Made by a program: the position numbers and the translations under genes. Below, one piece after another: positions 54,554-63,455 of a stretch of DNA of 64,000 nucleotides. How positions within the stretch are numbered: the stretch's first letter is position 1; each line of letters opens with the position of its first letter. The notes below the pieces were generated by a model that was not told the origin of the DNA, ran no database searches, and was given only the letters and a program-made list of their open reading frames with translations. The DNA is from Demequina aurantiaca (GTDB lineage: Bacteria; Actinomycetota; Actinomycetes; Actinomycetales; Demequinaceae), in contig NZ_BBRF01000001.1 of the NCBI RefSeq assembly GCF_000975135.1, forward strand, positions 994,380 to 1,058,379. The letters are read 5' to 3'.

Positions 54554-55597
54554 CTATTCGCCTCGCGCCAGCGACTGCGACGCCAAGATTGCCGCCGCGC
54601 TCCTATCGATTTTGCCACCTGCCGTGCGGGGCAATGACCGCGTCAGCACGGTGTCACGGGGCAGGGCGTAGGGCGGCAGGGCGTCACGTAGGGCCTCACG
54701 CAGTCCTGGCGCGTCTGGCAGGGGGTGGTCGGCGGCTGGTGCCTCCATGACCGCGACCACGCGCTTGCCCCATTCCGGGTCGTCGACGCCCACGATGATG
54801 GCTTGAGGCGAGTGGTCGAGAGCCGCAATCGCGCGCTCCACCATCACGGGATGGACCTTGTGGGCCCCAGAGATGATCACGTCGTCGGCCCTGCCCAGCA
54901 CTTCTAGCCGGCCACTGTGCCAGCGGCCCAAGTCGCCGGTCCGTAGCCAAGGCACGCCGTCGTAGGAGACCCAGGCCGACGTGTCTCCATCGGCGTAGCC
55001 ATCCGCAAGGGTCGCGCCGGAGATCAGGATGCGGTCGTCGTCTGCGATGGCGACCTCAACGCCATTCAGCGGGTCACCGTCATAGACGCAGCCTCCGGTG
55101 GTCTCGGTCATGCCGTAGGTCTCGATGACGTTTGCGGGCCGCTCGCCGTCGCCGAATGCGGCGCCACCCACGAGCACGGCGTCGAACAAGGCGAGCGCAT
55201 CTCGGCCAAGGTCAGAGGCCATGAGGCGCACCACCTGCGTCGGTACCAGCGAGACGTAGCGTCGCCCGGCCGGAACCTCCGCGGCGGCAGTCGCGAAGGC
55301 CTCTGCGGTGAAGCGACCAGGGGGCATGGTGGTGAGCTTTTGCCCGGTGAGGCCGGCACGAATGGCTACGAGAGCACCACCGATGCGGTCCGTCGGCAGG
55401 GCGAGTAGCCAGGATCCGGGGCCGCCGAGGCGTCCAATTGTCGCGAAGGTCGATGCACGAATCGCCCGGATGCTCAGCAGCACGTCACGGGGCGCTCCGG
55501 TGGACCCTGAGGTCGCCACCGACAGGCCCGAAGCGTCGCCGCTGACCACGGCAGCGATCGCTTCGCTGGGATTATTCGCCAGGGGCGCGTACGTCAT
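54554..55597 (-). CDS. menE: o-Succinylbenzoate-CoA ligase MenE
   Basis: The enzyme activates OSB with CoA and ATP. The protein has 347 residues, shorter than the classical 450-490 but typical of actinobacterial MenE. The adenylation motif reads TSGSTGAPRDVLLS, then ETYGMTETTGG, WLRTGDLG and the C-terminal lysine PRTAGGKIDR. ATG 55597 is chosen because TACCCT ends 6 nt before it; the frame is open to 55876. Confidence 0.93.
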   Translation of the reverse strand: MTYAPLANNPSEAIAAVVSGDASGLSVATSGSTGAPRDVLLSIRAIRASTFATIGRLGGPGSWLLALPTDRIGGALVAIRAGLTGQKLTTMPPGRFTAEAFATAAAEVPAGRRYVSLVPTQVVRLMASDLGRDALALFDAVLVGGAAFGDGERPANVIETYGMTETTGGCVYDGDPLNGVEVAIADDDRILISGATLADGYADGDTSAWVSYDGVPWLRTGDLGRWHSGRLEVLGRADDVIISGAHKVHPVMVERAIAALDHSPQAIIVGVDDPEWGKRVVAVMEAPAADHPLPDAPGLREALRDALPPYALPRDTVLTRSLPRTAGGKIDRSAAAILASQSLARGE

Positions 55598-55603
55598 GTG
55601 ACC

Positions 55604-55624
55604 AGGGTATGACGCACGTACACT
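55604..55624. promoter_or_regulatory. Back-to-back leaderless promoters of menE and the DUF3048 gene
   Basis: On the minus strand TACCCT (55604-55609) ends 6 nt before the menE ATG. On the plus strand TACACT (55619-55624) ends 7 nt before the DUF3048 ATG. The two start codons are 34 bp apart, so the two polymerases would compete. Confidence 0.5.
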
Positions 55625-55631
55625 TTCGCCT

Positions 55632-56714
55632 ATGAGGATCAACCTAAAGCTTGCCGGACTGTCCGGAATCGTCCTTGCCGCGCTGACCCTTGCGGCGTGT
55701 TCAGCGGACCCGGTTCCGAACGTGACGAAGACGGCAACTCCTGCCCCGAGTGCATCGAGGGCGGCGGTGCCCTCTCCTCCTCCGGAGCCCGAACCAGCGA
55801 TCGTGTGGCCCCTCACCGGCCTCGACGCAACCGAGGCATCGGCCGATGACCTCGCCCGTCCGGCGCTGTCGATCAAGATCGAGAACTCCGCTGCGGCGCG
55901 TCCGCAGGAGAACTTGGACGCCGCCGACGTCGTCTTCGAGGAGTATGTGGAGTCGGGAATCTCGCGCCTCGTGGCCGTGTATCACTCCGATGTCCCTGAG
56001 AGCGTGGGACCGATTCGCTCGATGCGCCCCATGGACAAGAACATCATGGGCTCATTCAAGGGACCCCTCATTTATTCGGGCGCACAGGTGCGCTTCACTG
56101 AGGCGACCGTCGCAAGCGGACAGAAGGTCATCACCTCGGACCTCGGAGCCTCCGGCTTTTACCGCACGAGCGACAAGGCCTCGCCGCACAACTTGCACGG
56201 CTACACGGCCGACTTCTACGAGCAGGCCGGCGACATGCCGGCGCCGCCGCAGCAGTGGGACTATGCCAAGGAAGACGAGGAGCCCACGGCCGCGACCGGC
56301 ACCGCGGCCTCGGCCATCAAGATTCACATGTCGCAGTACTCCAACCCGAGTTGGAACTGGGACGACTCCAAGAACCTCTGGATGCGCTCCGAGGACGGCA
56401 ACCCTCACGTCACGACGGCCGGCACTCAGATTGGCGCTGACAACGTCGTCGTATTGGACGTGACCGTGAAGTACACCTCCGGAAGCAGCAAGAGCTCGGT
56501 TCCCGAGACGATCGTGGCCGGCCAGAATGGCACCGGAATCATTGCCTCGGGCAATGCTCAGCTTCCGATCAAGTGGTCCAAGGCCGGGCAATATGACCCG
56601 TGGGTCTTCACCACGGAGGACGGTGACCCCGTCGAGTTGCTCCAGGGCAAGACCTGGGTTGAGCTGATCCCAAACAAGGGTGTCTCCAACGACACCTCGG
56701 TTGCGGTCTCCTAG
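55632..56714 (+). CDS. DUF3048 domain lipoprotein (YerB-like)
   Basis: The protein has 360 residues. The signal peptide ends in LAAC. After a Pro-rich spacer the DUF3048 core follows, with RPALSIKIENSAAARPQ, FEEYVESGISRLVAVYHSD and VGPIRSMRP. The C-terminal domain has GNAQLPIKWSKAG. The family, which includes Bacillus YerB, is of unknown function and faces the outside. Confidence 0.88.
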   Translation: MRINLKLAGLSGIVLAALTLAACSADPVPNVTKTATPAPSASRAAVPSPPPEPEPAIVWPLTGLDATEASADDLARPALSIKIENSAAARPQENLDAADVVFEEYVESGISRLVAVYHSDVPESVGPIRSMRPMDKNIMGSFKGPLIYSGAQVRFTEATVASGQKVITSDLGASGFYRTSDKASPHNLHGYTADFYEQAGDMPAPPQQWDYAKEDEEPTAATGTAASAIKIHMSQYSNPSWNWDDSKNLWMRSEDGNPHVTTAGTQIGADNVVVLDVTVKYTSGSSKSSVPETIVAGQNGTGIIASGNAQLPIKWSKAGQYDPWVFTTEDGDPVELLQGKTWVELIPNKGVSNDTSVAVS

Positions 56715-56761
56715 GTACGACCTCCTGCTCCTGGCTGCCCTGCGTCGCCCGTGTGGTGACG

Positions 56762-58417
56762 TCAGGCCGCCAGGTCGGAACTACCGCCTAGGGCTAGGTG
56801 AGCCTTGCCGCCGAGCCGAGGCCCCGTCTCGGAACTGACTCCTGGCGGTGGAGTGAACCAGACCTCGCCTCGTTTGACCTCTATCGTCCAGTTGTCACGG
56901 TGGATGCGATGGTGGCATCCCGTGCACAGCATCACGCCATTGCTGAGATCCGTGGGGCCGTTGTCTCGCGCCCACCATCGAATGTGGTGTGCCTCGCAAA
57001 ATGAAGGCGGGGCGTGGCACCAACTACAACCCCCATCTCGCTCCACCAGTCCGATGCGCTGCGCGGATGTGAATGTGCGGTGTCTGCGCCCAATGTCGAG
57101 CGGAAGCGACTCGCCCCCGAGCATGACGGGAATGATCGCCGCGTCCACTGCCAGGGATCTCAGGGTTCCGACGGTGACTGGGCCGTTTAATTGATCGCAT
57201 TCGCCGAGCACCGGGCTGGCTGGATCAGAGGAATCTACTGCCACGCTGCGGTCGCTGCGGTCACTACTGTCAATGTTGTCGCCGCTGGCGCTGCCGCCGC
57301 TGCCGCTGCCGCTGCCGCTGGCGTTGGCGTTGGCGCCGCTCCCGCTGCCGCCGCTGCCGCCACCGGTACCGAGAGTGCCACCAACACTCCCACTGCCTGC
57401 ACCGCGCACGCGTTCGCGCAGGTCCCTCTCGTCGATGCGCACCACCACGGTCGTCTTGACTCCAGAAGTGGGCTGATCGCAGTCCATCCCATGCCGTGCG
57501 AGGCTTGCAAGGGCGTCGAGTCGTATCTGTCCCGGCATGCGCGGGTCTGTCAGCCCAGCACCTCCGTCGGCCATCTCGCGGCGCTGCTGAAACGCCCACT
57601 TGGTTTGTGCATCAATCCACGCCTTGATGGGTGCCGCACTCGCGGCGTCCATGCGCGCTGTCATAGTCGTCATTCCGTCCGGATCCTCGCCAAAGAAGAG
57701 CGATCGATTCTCGACGTGGCGGCGTTCCTTCGCGGCGAGGGCCAGGGGCGAGCACCAGGCGCGCTCGCGGTCACACACGCGACGCAGGTCGGCCAACCGC
57801 AGGGTGGGCGCCTTCGCCACGAGTCGCTGCTCGAGCTCTTCGAGCCGCTTCATCGCCGCTGCGCGCGCGACCTCGCGCTGGTCGTCCCGTTGCGCGTCGT
57901 CGGTCATCGCCGTGCGGCAGGCGTCTAGCGTGCGCTTGATGAGCGCCGACTGCTCGGACCCGAGTCGGCCGGCGGTGATGGCCGCGGCAAGGTGCGGGTA
58001 GCGAGGCTGAGCCGCTGCTCGCACCGGTTCGACTGTGCCCGAAACGCCGGATTCCCCGTCCACCCCTCCATCTCGGGCCCCAAGGACATCGTCCGCCACC
58101 TCCGCGCGAAGCGCCTGTCCCATCGCAATCAGCCGACCGGCGTCGCCGGCGGACGTCCCCAGTGTTGTGGCGAGGAACTGCTGGGAGTTGCTGAAGCCTT
58201 CCTTGCGCGCCAACCCGCCCACGCCCAGGTCGGGTGCACTTCGACGCTCAACCTCGCCGGCCATGGTTGCCGCGATCACGTCGAGGGCGCGCCGCGCACC
58301 GCCGACTGCCTCGCGCAGCTCGTCGAGTTCGGTCTTGGACAACTCCGCCTCTGTGCGCCCCTCAAAAGCGCGCAACAGCCCCACTTCCCGTGCCAGCGAA
58401 CTCGTCAAAATCGTCAT
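56762..58417 (-). CDS. DUF222 domain HNH endonuclease-like protein
   Basis: The protein has 551 residues from ATG 58417. The N-terminal DUF222 region (about 20-290) is the 13E12-type module common in Actinobacteria. A Gly/Ser/Ala run of about 60 residues is followed by the C-terminal HNH domain with CSWCHAPPSFCEAHHIRWW and LCTGCHHRIHRDNW, so the zinc Cys pairs and the catalytic His are present. DNA cleavage is possible; the role, whether mobile repeat or defence, is not established for the family. Confidence 0.88.
   Translation of the reverse strand: MTILTSSLAREVGLLRAFEGRTEAELSKTELDELREAVGGARRALDVIAATMAGEVERRSAPDLGVGGLARKEGFSNSQQFLATTLGTSAGDAGRLIAMGQALRAEVADDVLGARDGGVDGESGVSGTVEPVRAAAQPRYPHLAAAITAGRLGSEQSALIKRTLDACRTAMTDDAQRDDQREVARAAAMKRLEELEQRLVAKAPTLRLADLRRVCDRERAWCSPLALAAKERRHVENRSLFFGEDPDGMTTMTARMDAASAAPIKAWIDAQTKWAFQQRREMADGGAGLTDPRMPGQIRLDALASLARHGMDCDQPTSGVKTTVVVRIDERDLRERVRGAGSGSVGGTLGTGGGSGGSGSGANANASGSGSGSGGSASGDNIDSSDRSDRSVAVDSSDPASPVLGECDQLNGPVTVGTLRSLAVDAAIIPVMLGGESLPLDIGRRHRTFTSAQRIGLVERDGGCSWCHAPPSFCEAHHIRWWARDNGPTDLSNGVMLCTGCHHRIHRDNWTIEVKRGEVWFTPPPGVSSETGPRLGGKAHLALGGSSDLAA
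57280..57370. repeat. Hexanucleotide-like repeat in the DUF222-HNH gene
   Basis: CTGCCG/CTGGCG units repeat tandemly, encoding the Gly/Ser/Ala linker. Such tracts can change length by slippage without breaking the frame. Confidence 0.65.
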
Positions 58418-58508
58418 GATTGAAGTCAATCACTGGGGTCTGACAAATGAGGTCAAACTAGGTCAAAAGGTTTAAAAGTGACCGACCTACCTGGGAAGAG
58501 TCGTGACG

Positions 58509-59453
58509 TCAGAACGCGTAAGGAAACCTGGTCCAGTCCGGCTCGCGGCGCTCGAGGAACGCATCGCGCCCCTCCTGAGCCTCGTCCGTCATGTACGCCA
58601 TGCGAGTCGCTTCGCCTGCGAAGACCTGCTGGCCGGCAAGCCCGTCGTCGGCCAGGTTGAACGCGTATTTCAGCATCCGGATGGCCTGCGGCGACTTGGA
58701 CGCGATCGTCCTCGCATACTCGAGCGCCGTGTTTTCCAAGTCCGCGTGAGGAACGGCCGCGTTCACCACGCCCCATTTCTCAGCATCGGCCGCCGAGTAC
58801 TCACGCGCGAGGAAGAAAATCTCCCGTGCCCGCTTGTCGCCCACCTGCCGGGCCAACAGGGCCGACCCGTAACCGGCATCGAACGACCCCACATTCGCGT
58901 CGGTCTGCTTGAACCGCGCGTGCTCAAGCGACGCAATAGAAAGGTCCGCGACCACATTCAGTGAATGGCCCCCGCCGGCAGCCCAGCCGTTGACGGCGGC
59001 GATGGTGACCTTGGGCATCGTCCGCATGAGCCGCTGCACTTCAAGGATGTGGAGGCGTCCGCCGTGAGCCGGCGCATCGGCCGCCGAGCCCTCGTACAGG
59101 TAGCCGTCCCGACCCCGGATGCGCTGGTCTCCGCCCGAGCAGAAGGCGTGGACGCCATCGGCCGGACTGGGGCCGTTTCCCGTCAGGATCACAGCCGCGA
59201 CATCGCTGGTCATACGCGCATGATCGAGCGCGCGGTACAGCTGGTCCACGGTCTGCGGACGGAAGGCATTGCGCACCTCGGGGCGGTTGAACGCGATGCG
59301 TACCGCGGGCAGGTCACGCTCGGAAGCGGTGTCCCCGGACCCCTCTCGCAGCACCCAGCGGTGGTACGTGATGTCCTCGTCGGCGAAGCCGTCGATGGAA
59401 CGCCACTGCGATGCGTCGAAGGTGCTGGAAACGCTGACGGGAATTTCACTCAT
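58509..59453 (-). CDS. menB: 1,4-dihydroxy-2-naphthoyl-CoA synthase MenB
   Basis: The enzyme closes the second ring of the naphthoquinone from OSB-CoA. The protein has 314 residues. It is a crotonase fold with the oxyanion-hole segments AFNRPEVRNAFRP and FCSGGDQRIRG, the GWAAGGGHSLN turn, the Asp-containing SFDAGYGS and the C-terminal FLERREPDWTRFPY. TAGGCT ends 6 nt before the ATG. It is divergent from menC. Confidence 0.96.
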   Translation of the reverse strand: MSEIPVSVSSTFDASQWRSIDGFADEDITYHRWVLREGSGDTASERDLPAVRIAFNRPEVRNAFRPQTVDQLYRALDHARMTSDVAAVILTGNGPSPADGVHAFCSGGDQRIRGRDGYLYEGSAADAPAHGGRLHILEVQRLMRTMPKVTIAAVNGWAAGGGHSLNVVADLSIASLEHARFKQTDANVGSFDAGYGSALLARQVGDKRAREIFFLAREYSAADAEKWGVVNAAVPHADLENTALEYARTIASKSPQAIRMLKYAFNLADDGLAGQQVFAGEATRMAYMTDEAQEGRDAFLERREPDWTRFPYAF

Positions 59454-59459
59454 GAACAG

Positions 59460-59465
59460 AGCCTA
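59460..59465 (-). promoter_or_regulatory. -10 element of leaderless menB
   Basis: TAGGCT on the minus strand ends 6 nt before the menB ATG. Confidence 0.5.
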
Positions 59466-59504
59466 ATCGTCCAAGCCGGGGCAACACGCGGCCCCGCTCA
59501 CTCG

Positions 59505-59510
59505 TACTCT
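59505..59510 (+). promoter_or_regulatory. -10 element of leaderless menC-menD
   Basis: TACTCT ends 6 nt before the menC ATG. An AGG follows but is too close to act as a normal ribosome site. Confidence 0.45.
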
Positions 59511-59516
59511 AGGTAT

Positions 59517-60404
59517 ATGGAGTTCCGACCGTTCCGCGTCGAGCTCGCGACTTCCTTCAGAGGGGTCACGAGCCGCTCTGGCGTTCTTATTCGCGGCACG
59601 GGCCCGGATGGCGCCGATGCGTGGGGTGAGTATTCGCCTTTCGATGACTACAGCCCCGAGCGCGCGAGCCGATGGTGGAGGGCGGCGATGGAAGCCGCCC
59701 GCGGTGAGTTTCCAGCCCCCATCCGCGACGCGGTTGAGGTCAATTCCATCGTCCCTGAGGTGCCTCCGGCGCAGGCCGCACGCCTTGCCGTCGCGGGAGG
59801 GTGCCGCACGGCCAAGGTCAAGGTGGCGGGGTACTGCTCGACGATGCAGGATGCGGCCCGAGTGGAGGCCGTCGCCGGGGCGTTGGGTCCGGGCGGCAAG
59901 GTTCGCGTCGATGCCAACGGGCATTGGGACGTGGATGACGCAGTACGTGCCCTGACGGAACTTGAACTCGCCGCTCGCCGGGGTGGACTCGACGGCCTCG
60001 AATACGTCGAGCAGCCGTGCGCCACGATCGATGAACTCGCCAAACTTAGACGCCGTGTGGACACCAAAATTGCGGCCGACGAGTCGATCCGTATCCCCAC
60101 CGACCCCATGGCGGTGGTGCGCAAGCACGCGGCGGACATCATTGTGCTCAAGGTCGCCCCGCTGGGCGGCGTTCAGGCATGCCTGGACCTTGCGGAGCAG
60201 GCGGGAATCCCGGTGGTCGTCGCATCGGCGATGGAGAGCTCGGTGGGTCTCGCGGCCGGTATTGCCCTGGCTCGCGCGCTGCCCGAACTCGAGTACGCCT
60301 GCGGGCTCGGTACCGGCGCACTCCTCGCTACCGACACCGTGCGCGAGACGATCGTCCCCAAGAATGGAATGCTAGGTCCCGTGAACCTGGACGTCATCGC
60401 GTGA
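59517..60404 (+). CDS. menC: o-Succinylbenzoate synthase MenC
   Basis: The enzyme dehydrates SHCHC to OSB. The protein has 295 residues. It is an enolase-superfamily barrel with the catalytic lysine motif KVKV, metal ligands in RVDANGHWD, EYVEQPC and AADES, and the second lysine in VLKVAPLGG. ATG 59517 is chosen from the family start; the open frame reaches back to 58965 across menB. Its stop overlaps the menD start by 4 nt. Confidence 0.95.
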   Translation: MEFRPFRVELATSFRGVTSRSGVLIRGTGPDGADAWGEYSPFDDYSPERASRWWRAAMEAARGEFPAPIRDAVEVNSIVPEVPPAQAARLAVAGGCRTAKVKVAGYCSTMQDAARVEAVAGALGPGGKVRVDANGHWDVDDAVRALTELELAARRGGLDGLEYVEQPCATIDELAKLRRRVDTKIAADESIRIPTDPMAVVRKHAADIIVLKVAPLGGVQACLDLAEQAGIPVVVASAMESSVGLAAGIALARALPELEYACGLGTGALLATDTVRETIVPKNGMLGPVNLDVIA

Positions 60405-62071
60405 GCGCAAACCCATCCGCGGAGTTCGCGCGGGAACTGATAGCCGCGCTCGCCTCTCATGGCGTCGAGGATTACGTGCTGTGTCCCGGGTCTCGCTCGG
60501 GTCCGCTGGCCCACGCGCTCGCGGAGGCAGGCTCCTCGAACCCGCCTCTAGGTGCCCCCCGCGTCAACCTGCATGTCCGCATCGACGAGCGCACGGCCGC
60601 ATTTCTCGCGCTGGGGATCGCCCGTGCCCGCGCACTGGAGGGCGACCTGCGCCCCGTCGCGGTCGTCACCACCTCTGGGACGGCCGTCGGCAACCTGCTG
60701 CCCGCAGTGATGGAGGCGCATCATTCCGGATTTCCATTGATGTTGCTGACTGCGGATCGCCCCAACGAACTCAGGGGCGTTGGCGCGAATCAGACGACGG
60801 ATCAGGTCGGAATCTTCGGCACGTTCGTGCGGTGGTCGACTGAGGTGCCGGCGCCCAGTTCGGGCGAGGCTTCCGGCCGCGCCACGCAGATCGCTGCCCG
60901 TGCCGTCAACGCCGCGGTGGGTGATTCGCAGCGCGATGACATGACCGGCTCTCCGGGGCCAGTCCACCTCGACCTCGAGTTCCGCGAGCCGCTCGTGGGC
61001 GACGGCGGCGTCTGGCCGGACGTTCCCTACGTCGAGTACTCGCCGTCCATCGGGGTGCCGATCGTCACGCCGGCCGATGCCGATCCCGCACCTCTCCCGG
61101 CCGTCACCAATGGCGTCGTGATCGCAGGGGACGGTGCGGGCGAGGCCGCCCGGCTGGTCGCCGAGGCCCATGGCTGGCCCCTGCTGGCGGAGCCCACCTC
61201 GGGCGCCCGCTGCGGCGACTCGTGCGTGCCCGCGTATTTTGACCTGCTTGCGGCCGATGCCGGCAAGAAGTTGGCCGAACGCGTTCACCTCGTGGTGGTA
61301 GTCGGCAGGCCCACGCTGTCACGCGGGATCTCTGCGCTGATCGCTCATGCGCCCTCCCTGATGGTGGCGAGGCACGGCGCGCGCTGGCGGGAGGCGCCGC
61401 GGCACGCTGAACGCGTGGTGCGCGACGTGCCCAAGTCGTGGACGGAACCGCCAGGCGACGAGCTCGACCTTGGCGACCGCTCCTGGCTGAACGAGTGGAA
61501 GGCGGCGGCAGCTGCGGCTCACGTTCAGACGCCCGCCTGGGGCCGCCGCGCCGTCGCAGCGGAGTTCGTGAAGGCCCTCGGCAGTGGCGACATTGCCGTG
61601 CTCGGTTCGTCGGGCTCCATTCGCGCCGTCGACCGCATCGCGCCGGGATGGGTCACCGAGGACCTCCCCACATTCATCGCTAACCGGGGACTCGCGGGCA
61701 TCGACGGCACGGTATCGACCGCGGTGGGCGTCGCGCTCGCAGCGCGGCGACCTGTGCACGCGCTCATGGGTGACGTCACGTTCCTGCACGACGCAGGTGG
61801 GCTGTTGGTGGGGCCACACGAGAGTCGACCCAAACTGCGCATCGTCGTCGTCAATGACGGTGGCGGCACCATCTTTGGGGGCCTCGAGCACTCGAGTGCA
61901 CCCAAGGAGTACGTGGAGCGGGTGTTCACCACGCCCCACGGCGCGGACATCGCGTCGATCTGCGCAGGCTACGGCGTCGCCCACACCGGAGTGCGTTCGG
62001 CCGATGCTTTGGCTGCGGCCCTCGCAGAGCCCCCGGTGGGGTTTGAGGTCGTCGAGGCACTGCTGACCTAA
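60401..62071 (+). CDS. menD: SEPHCHC synthase MenD
   Basis: The thiamine-diphosphate enzyme joins isochorismate and 2-oxoglutarate. The protein has 556 residues from GTG 60401. Conserved blocks are VLCPGSRSGPLAHAL, HVRIDERTAAFLALGIAR, TSGTAVGNLLPAVMEA, ADRPNELRGVGANQT and the ThDP-binding GDVTFLHD...NDGGGTIF. It depends on ThDP, which links it to the thiamine uptake operon in this window. Confidence 0.96.
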   Translation: MSANPSAEFARELIAALASHGVEDYVLCPGSRSGPLAHALAEAGSSNPPLGAPRVNLHVRIDERTAAFLALGIARARALEGDLRPVAVVTTSGTAVGNLLPAVMEAHHSGFPLMLLTADRPNELRGVGANQTTDQVGIFGTFVRWSTEVPAPSSGEASGRATQIAARAVNAAVGDSQRDDMTGSPGPVHLDLEFREPLVGDGGVWPDVPYVEYSPSIGVPIVTPADADPAPLPAVTNGVVIAGDGAGEAARLVAEAHGWPLLAEPTSGARCGDSCVPAYFDLLAADAGKKLAERVHLVVVVGRPTLSRGISALIAHAPSLMVARHGARWREAPRHAERVVRDVPKSWTEPPGDELDLGDRSWLNEWKAAAAAAHVQTPAWGRRAVAAEFVKALGSGDIAVLGSSGSIRAVDRIAPGWVTEDLPTFIANRGLAGIDGTVSTAVGVALAARRPVHALMGDVTFLHDAGGLLVGPHESRPKLRIVVVNDGGGTIFGGLEHSSAPKEYVERVFTTPHGADIASICAGYGVAHTGVRSADALAAALAEPPVGFEVVEALLT

Positions 62072-62170
62072 GAAACTGGGACGGTAAGGACCACCAGGAA
62101 GCAGCGGTTGCTCAGAGCGTGCGGAATCGGACCAATAGCGGGCGAAGGCGCAGGGGCGGTGCAGGTGAGG
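62072..62170. other. Convergent gap between menD and menF
   Basis: It contains a minus-strand copy of CTATTGGTCCG (near 62127-62137) followed by a GCACGCT segment, similar to the repeats at 45724-45778. No classical terminator is seen. Confidence 0.35.
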
Positions 62171-63433
62171 CTAGAGCGCGCCTAGGGCCTTGCGCATGGG
62201 CTCCAATTTGGCCTCCGACTCGGCCCATTCGGAATCCACCTCGGACATCGCCACGATGCCGCAGCCGGCGAAGAGCCGGGCGTGGCGGGGATCCTCGCGG
62301 CTGATCTCCGCCGAACGCAGTCCGATGCACCATTCGCCGTCGCCCGCGGCATTCGTCCATCCCACGGGTCCGGCGTAGCGACCGCGGTCCAGGTCTTCGA
62401 GTTCGTCGATGACGCGCGCCGCGGCCAAGGTGGGCGTGCCACATACCGCCGCCGAGGGGTGCAGTTCGCTGACTAACTCGAGCGACGTCGCCGAGTGGTT
62501 CAGTACCCCGGTGACGTCCGTCGCCAGGTGCATCACGTTGGGAAGGTGCAGCACGGACGGCGCCTCAGGCACGTTGATGGACGCGCAGTGGTCGACCAGC
62601 ACCTCGCTGACAGAGCGCACCGCGTATTCGTGCTCCTCGCGGTCCTTGGACGAGCGTGCGAGCGCTGCCGCGTGGGCCAGGTCCACCAGCTCGTCGCCCG
62701 TGGGGCGGATGGTGCCCGCTAGCACGCGGGAGGTGACCAGACCATGGTCGACGCGGGCGAGCAACTCGGGCGTCGCGCCGACTAGCCCGTCCACGTGGAA
62801 CGTCCAGCAGCTGGGGTAGTCGTCGGCGAGCGGACGCAACACGGCCCTGACGTCGATGGGGGCCGATGCCTGGGCTGCGACTGCTCGCGCCAGCACCACC
62901 TTGTCCACCTCGCCGTGGACGATGCGGGTGACGGCAGTGCTCACCGCACGGCTCCAGGTCTCCCTGTCGCCTTCTTGAATCCGGACGTCGCCCAGAGGTG
63001 CGACGGAGACGGGATCGCCGAGCGCATCCGCGAGGGTGGGCATGGGCATCTCGGAGGATGTAGAGATCTCGGTGAGCCAGGCTTGGTCGCCACGCTTGCC
63101 AACGACGAACCGGGGCACCATCAGCGTCCCGCCCAGCGACGACGCGTCAGAGAAGGCGAAGGAACCGAAGGTGAGCAACCCGGTTCCGGGTAGGCGCAGG
63201 TCGTCGTGGACCTCGGCGTGGCGTGTCACCCGACGCCACCACGCGTTCGCATCGGTGTAGCGCGAGGGGCCGGCGCCGTCGAAGCGCTCGGCGATACCCC
63301 AGGCGATCAGTCCCTCGCCGCGGCGGATCCAGGACATGCCATCCGGCGGCAACAGGTCGAGCAGGTTGCCAGGGTCGGGTATGGGGACTGTCCGGGCGCG
63401 CAATGGCCCAGATGCTCCCGAATTCACGCTCAC
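62171..63433 (-). CDS. menF: Isochorismate synthase MenF
   Basis: The enzyme converts chorismate to isochorismate, the first step of menaquinone synthesis. The protein has 420 residues. The chorismate-binding fold has DKVVLARAV, PELLARVDHGLVTSRVLAGTIRPTG (shortened: ATPELLARV), HPSAAVCGTPT and the C-terminal AGCGIVAMSEVDSEW. It starts at GTG 63433 with TAGGGT ending 6 nt upstream. It is convergent with menD. Confidence 0.94.
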   Translation of the reverse strand: MSVNSGASGPLRARTVPIPDPGNLLDLLPPDGMSWIRRGEGLIAWGIAERFDGAGPSRYTDANAWWRRVTRHAEVHDDLRLPGTGLLTFGSFAFSDASSLGGTLMVPRFVVGKRGDQAWLTEISTSSEMPMPTLADALGDPVSVAPLGDVRIQEGDRETWSRAVSTAVTRIVHGEVDKVVLARAVAAQASAPIDVRAVLRPLADDYPSCWTFHVDGLVGATPELLARVDHGLVTSRVLAGTIRPTGDELVDLAHAAALARSSKDREEHEYAVRSVSEVLVDHCASINVPEAPSVLHLPNVMHLATDVTGVLNHSATSLELVSELHPSAAVCGTPTLAAARVIDELEDLDRGRYAGPVGWTNAAGDGEWCIGLRSAEISREDPRHARLFAGCGIVAMSEVDSEWAESEAKLEPMRKALGAL

Positions 63434-63439
63434 GTCTCT

Positions 63440-63445
63440 ACCCTA
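63440..63445 (-). promoter_or_regulatory. -10 element of leaderless menF
   Basis: TAGGGT on the minus strand ends 6 nt before GTG 63433, identical to the upp element. It lies in the 22-bp gap after the oxidase gene. Confidence 0.5.
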
Positions 63446-63455
63446 AGCCGCTGGG

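Noticed and set aside
56762..58417. DUF222-HNH protein as part of an inserted mobile element or defence island
   Set aside because: Neighbours are housekeeping menaquinone genes, no integrase, repeats or attachment sites flank it, and such genes are scattered singly in many actinobacterial chromosomes.
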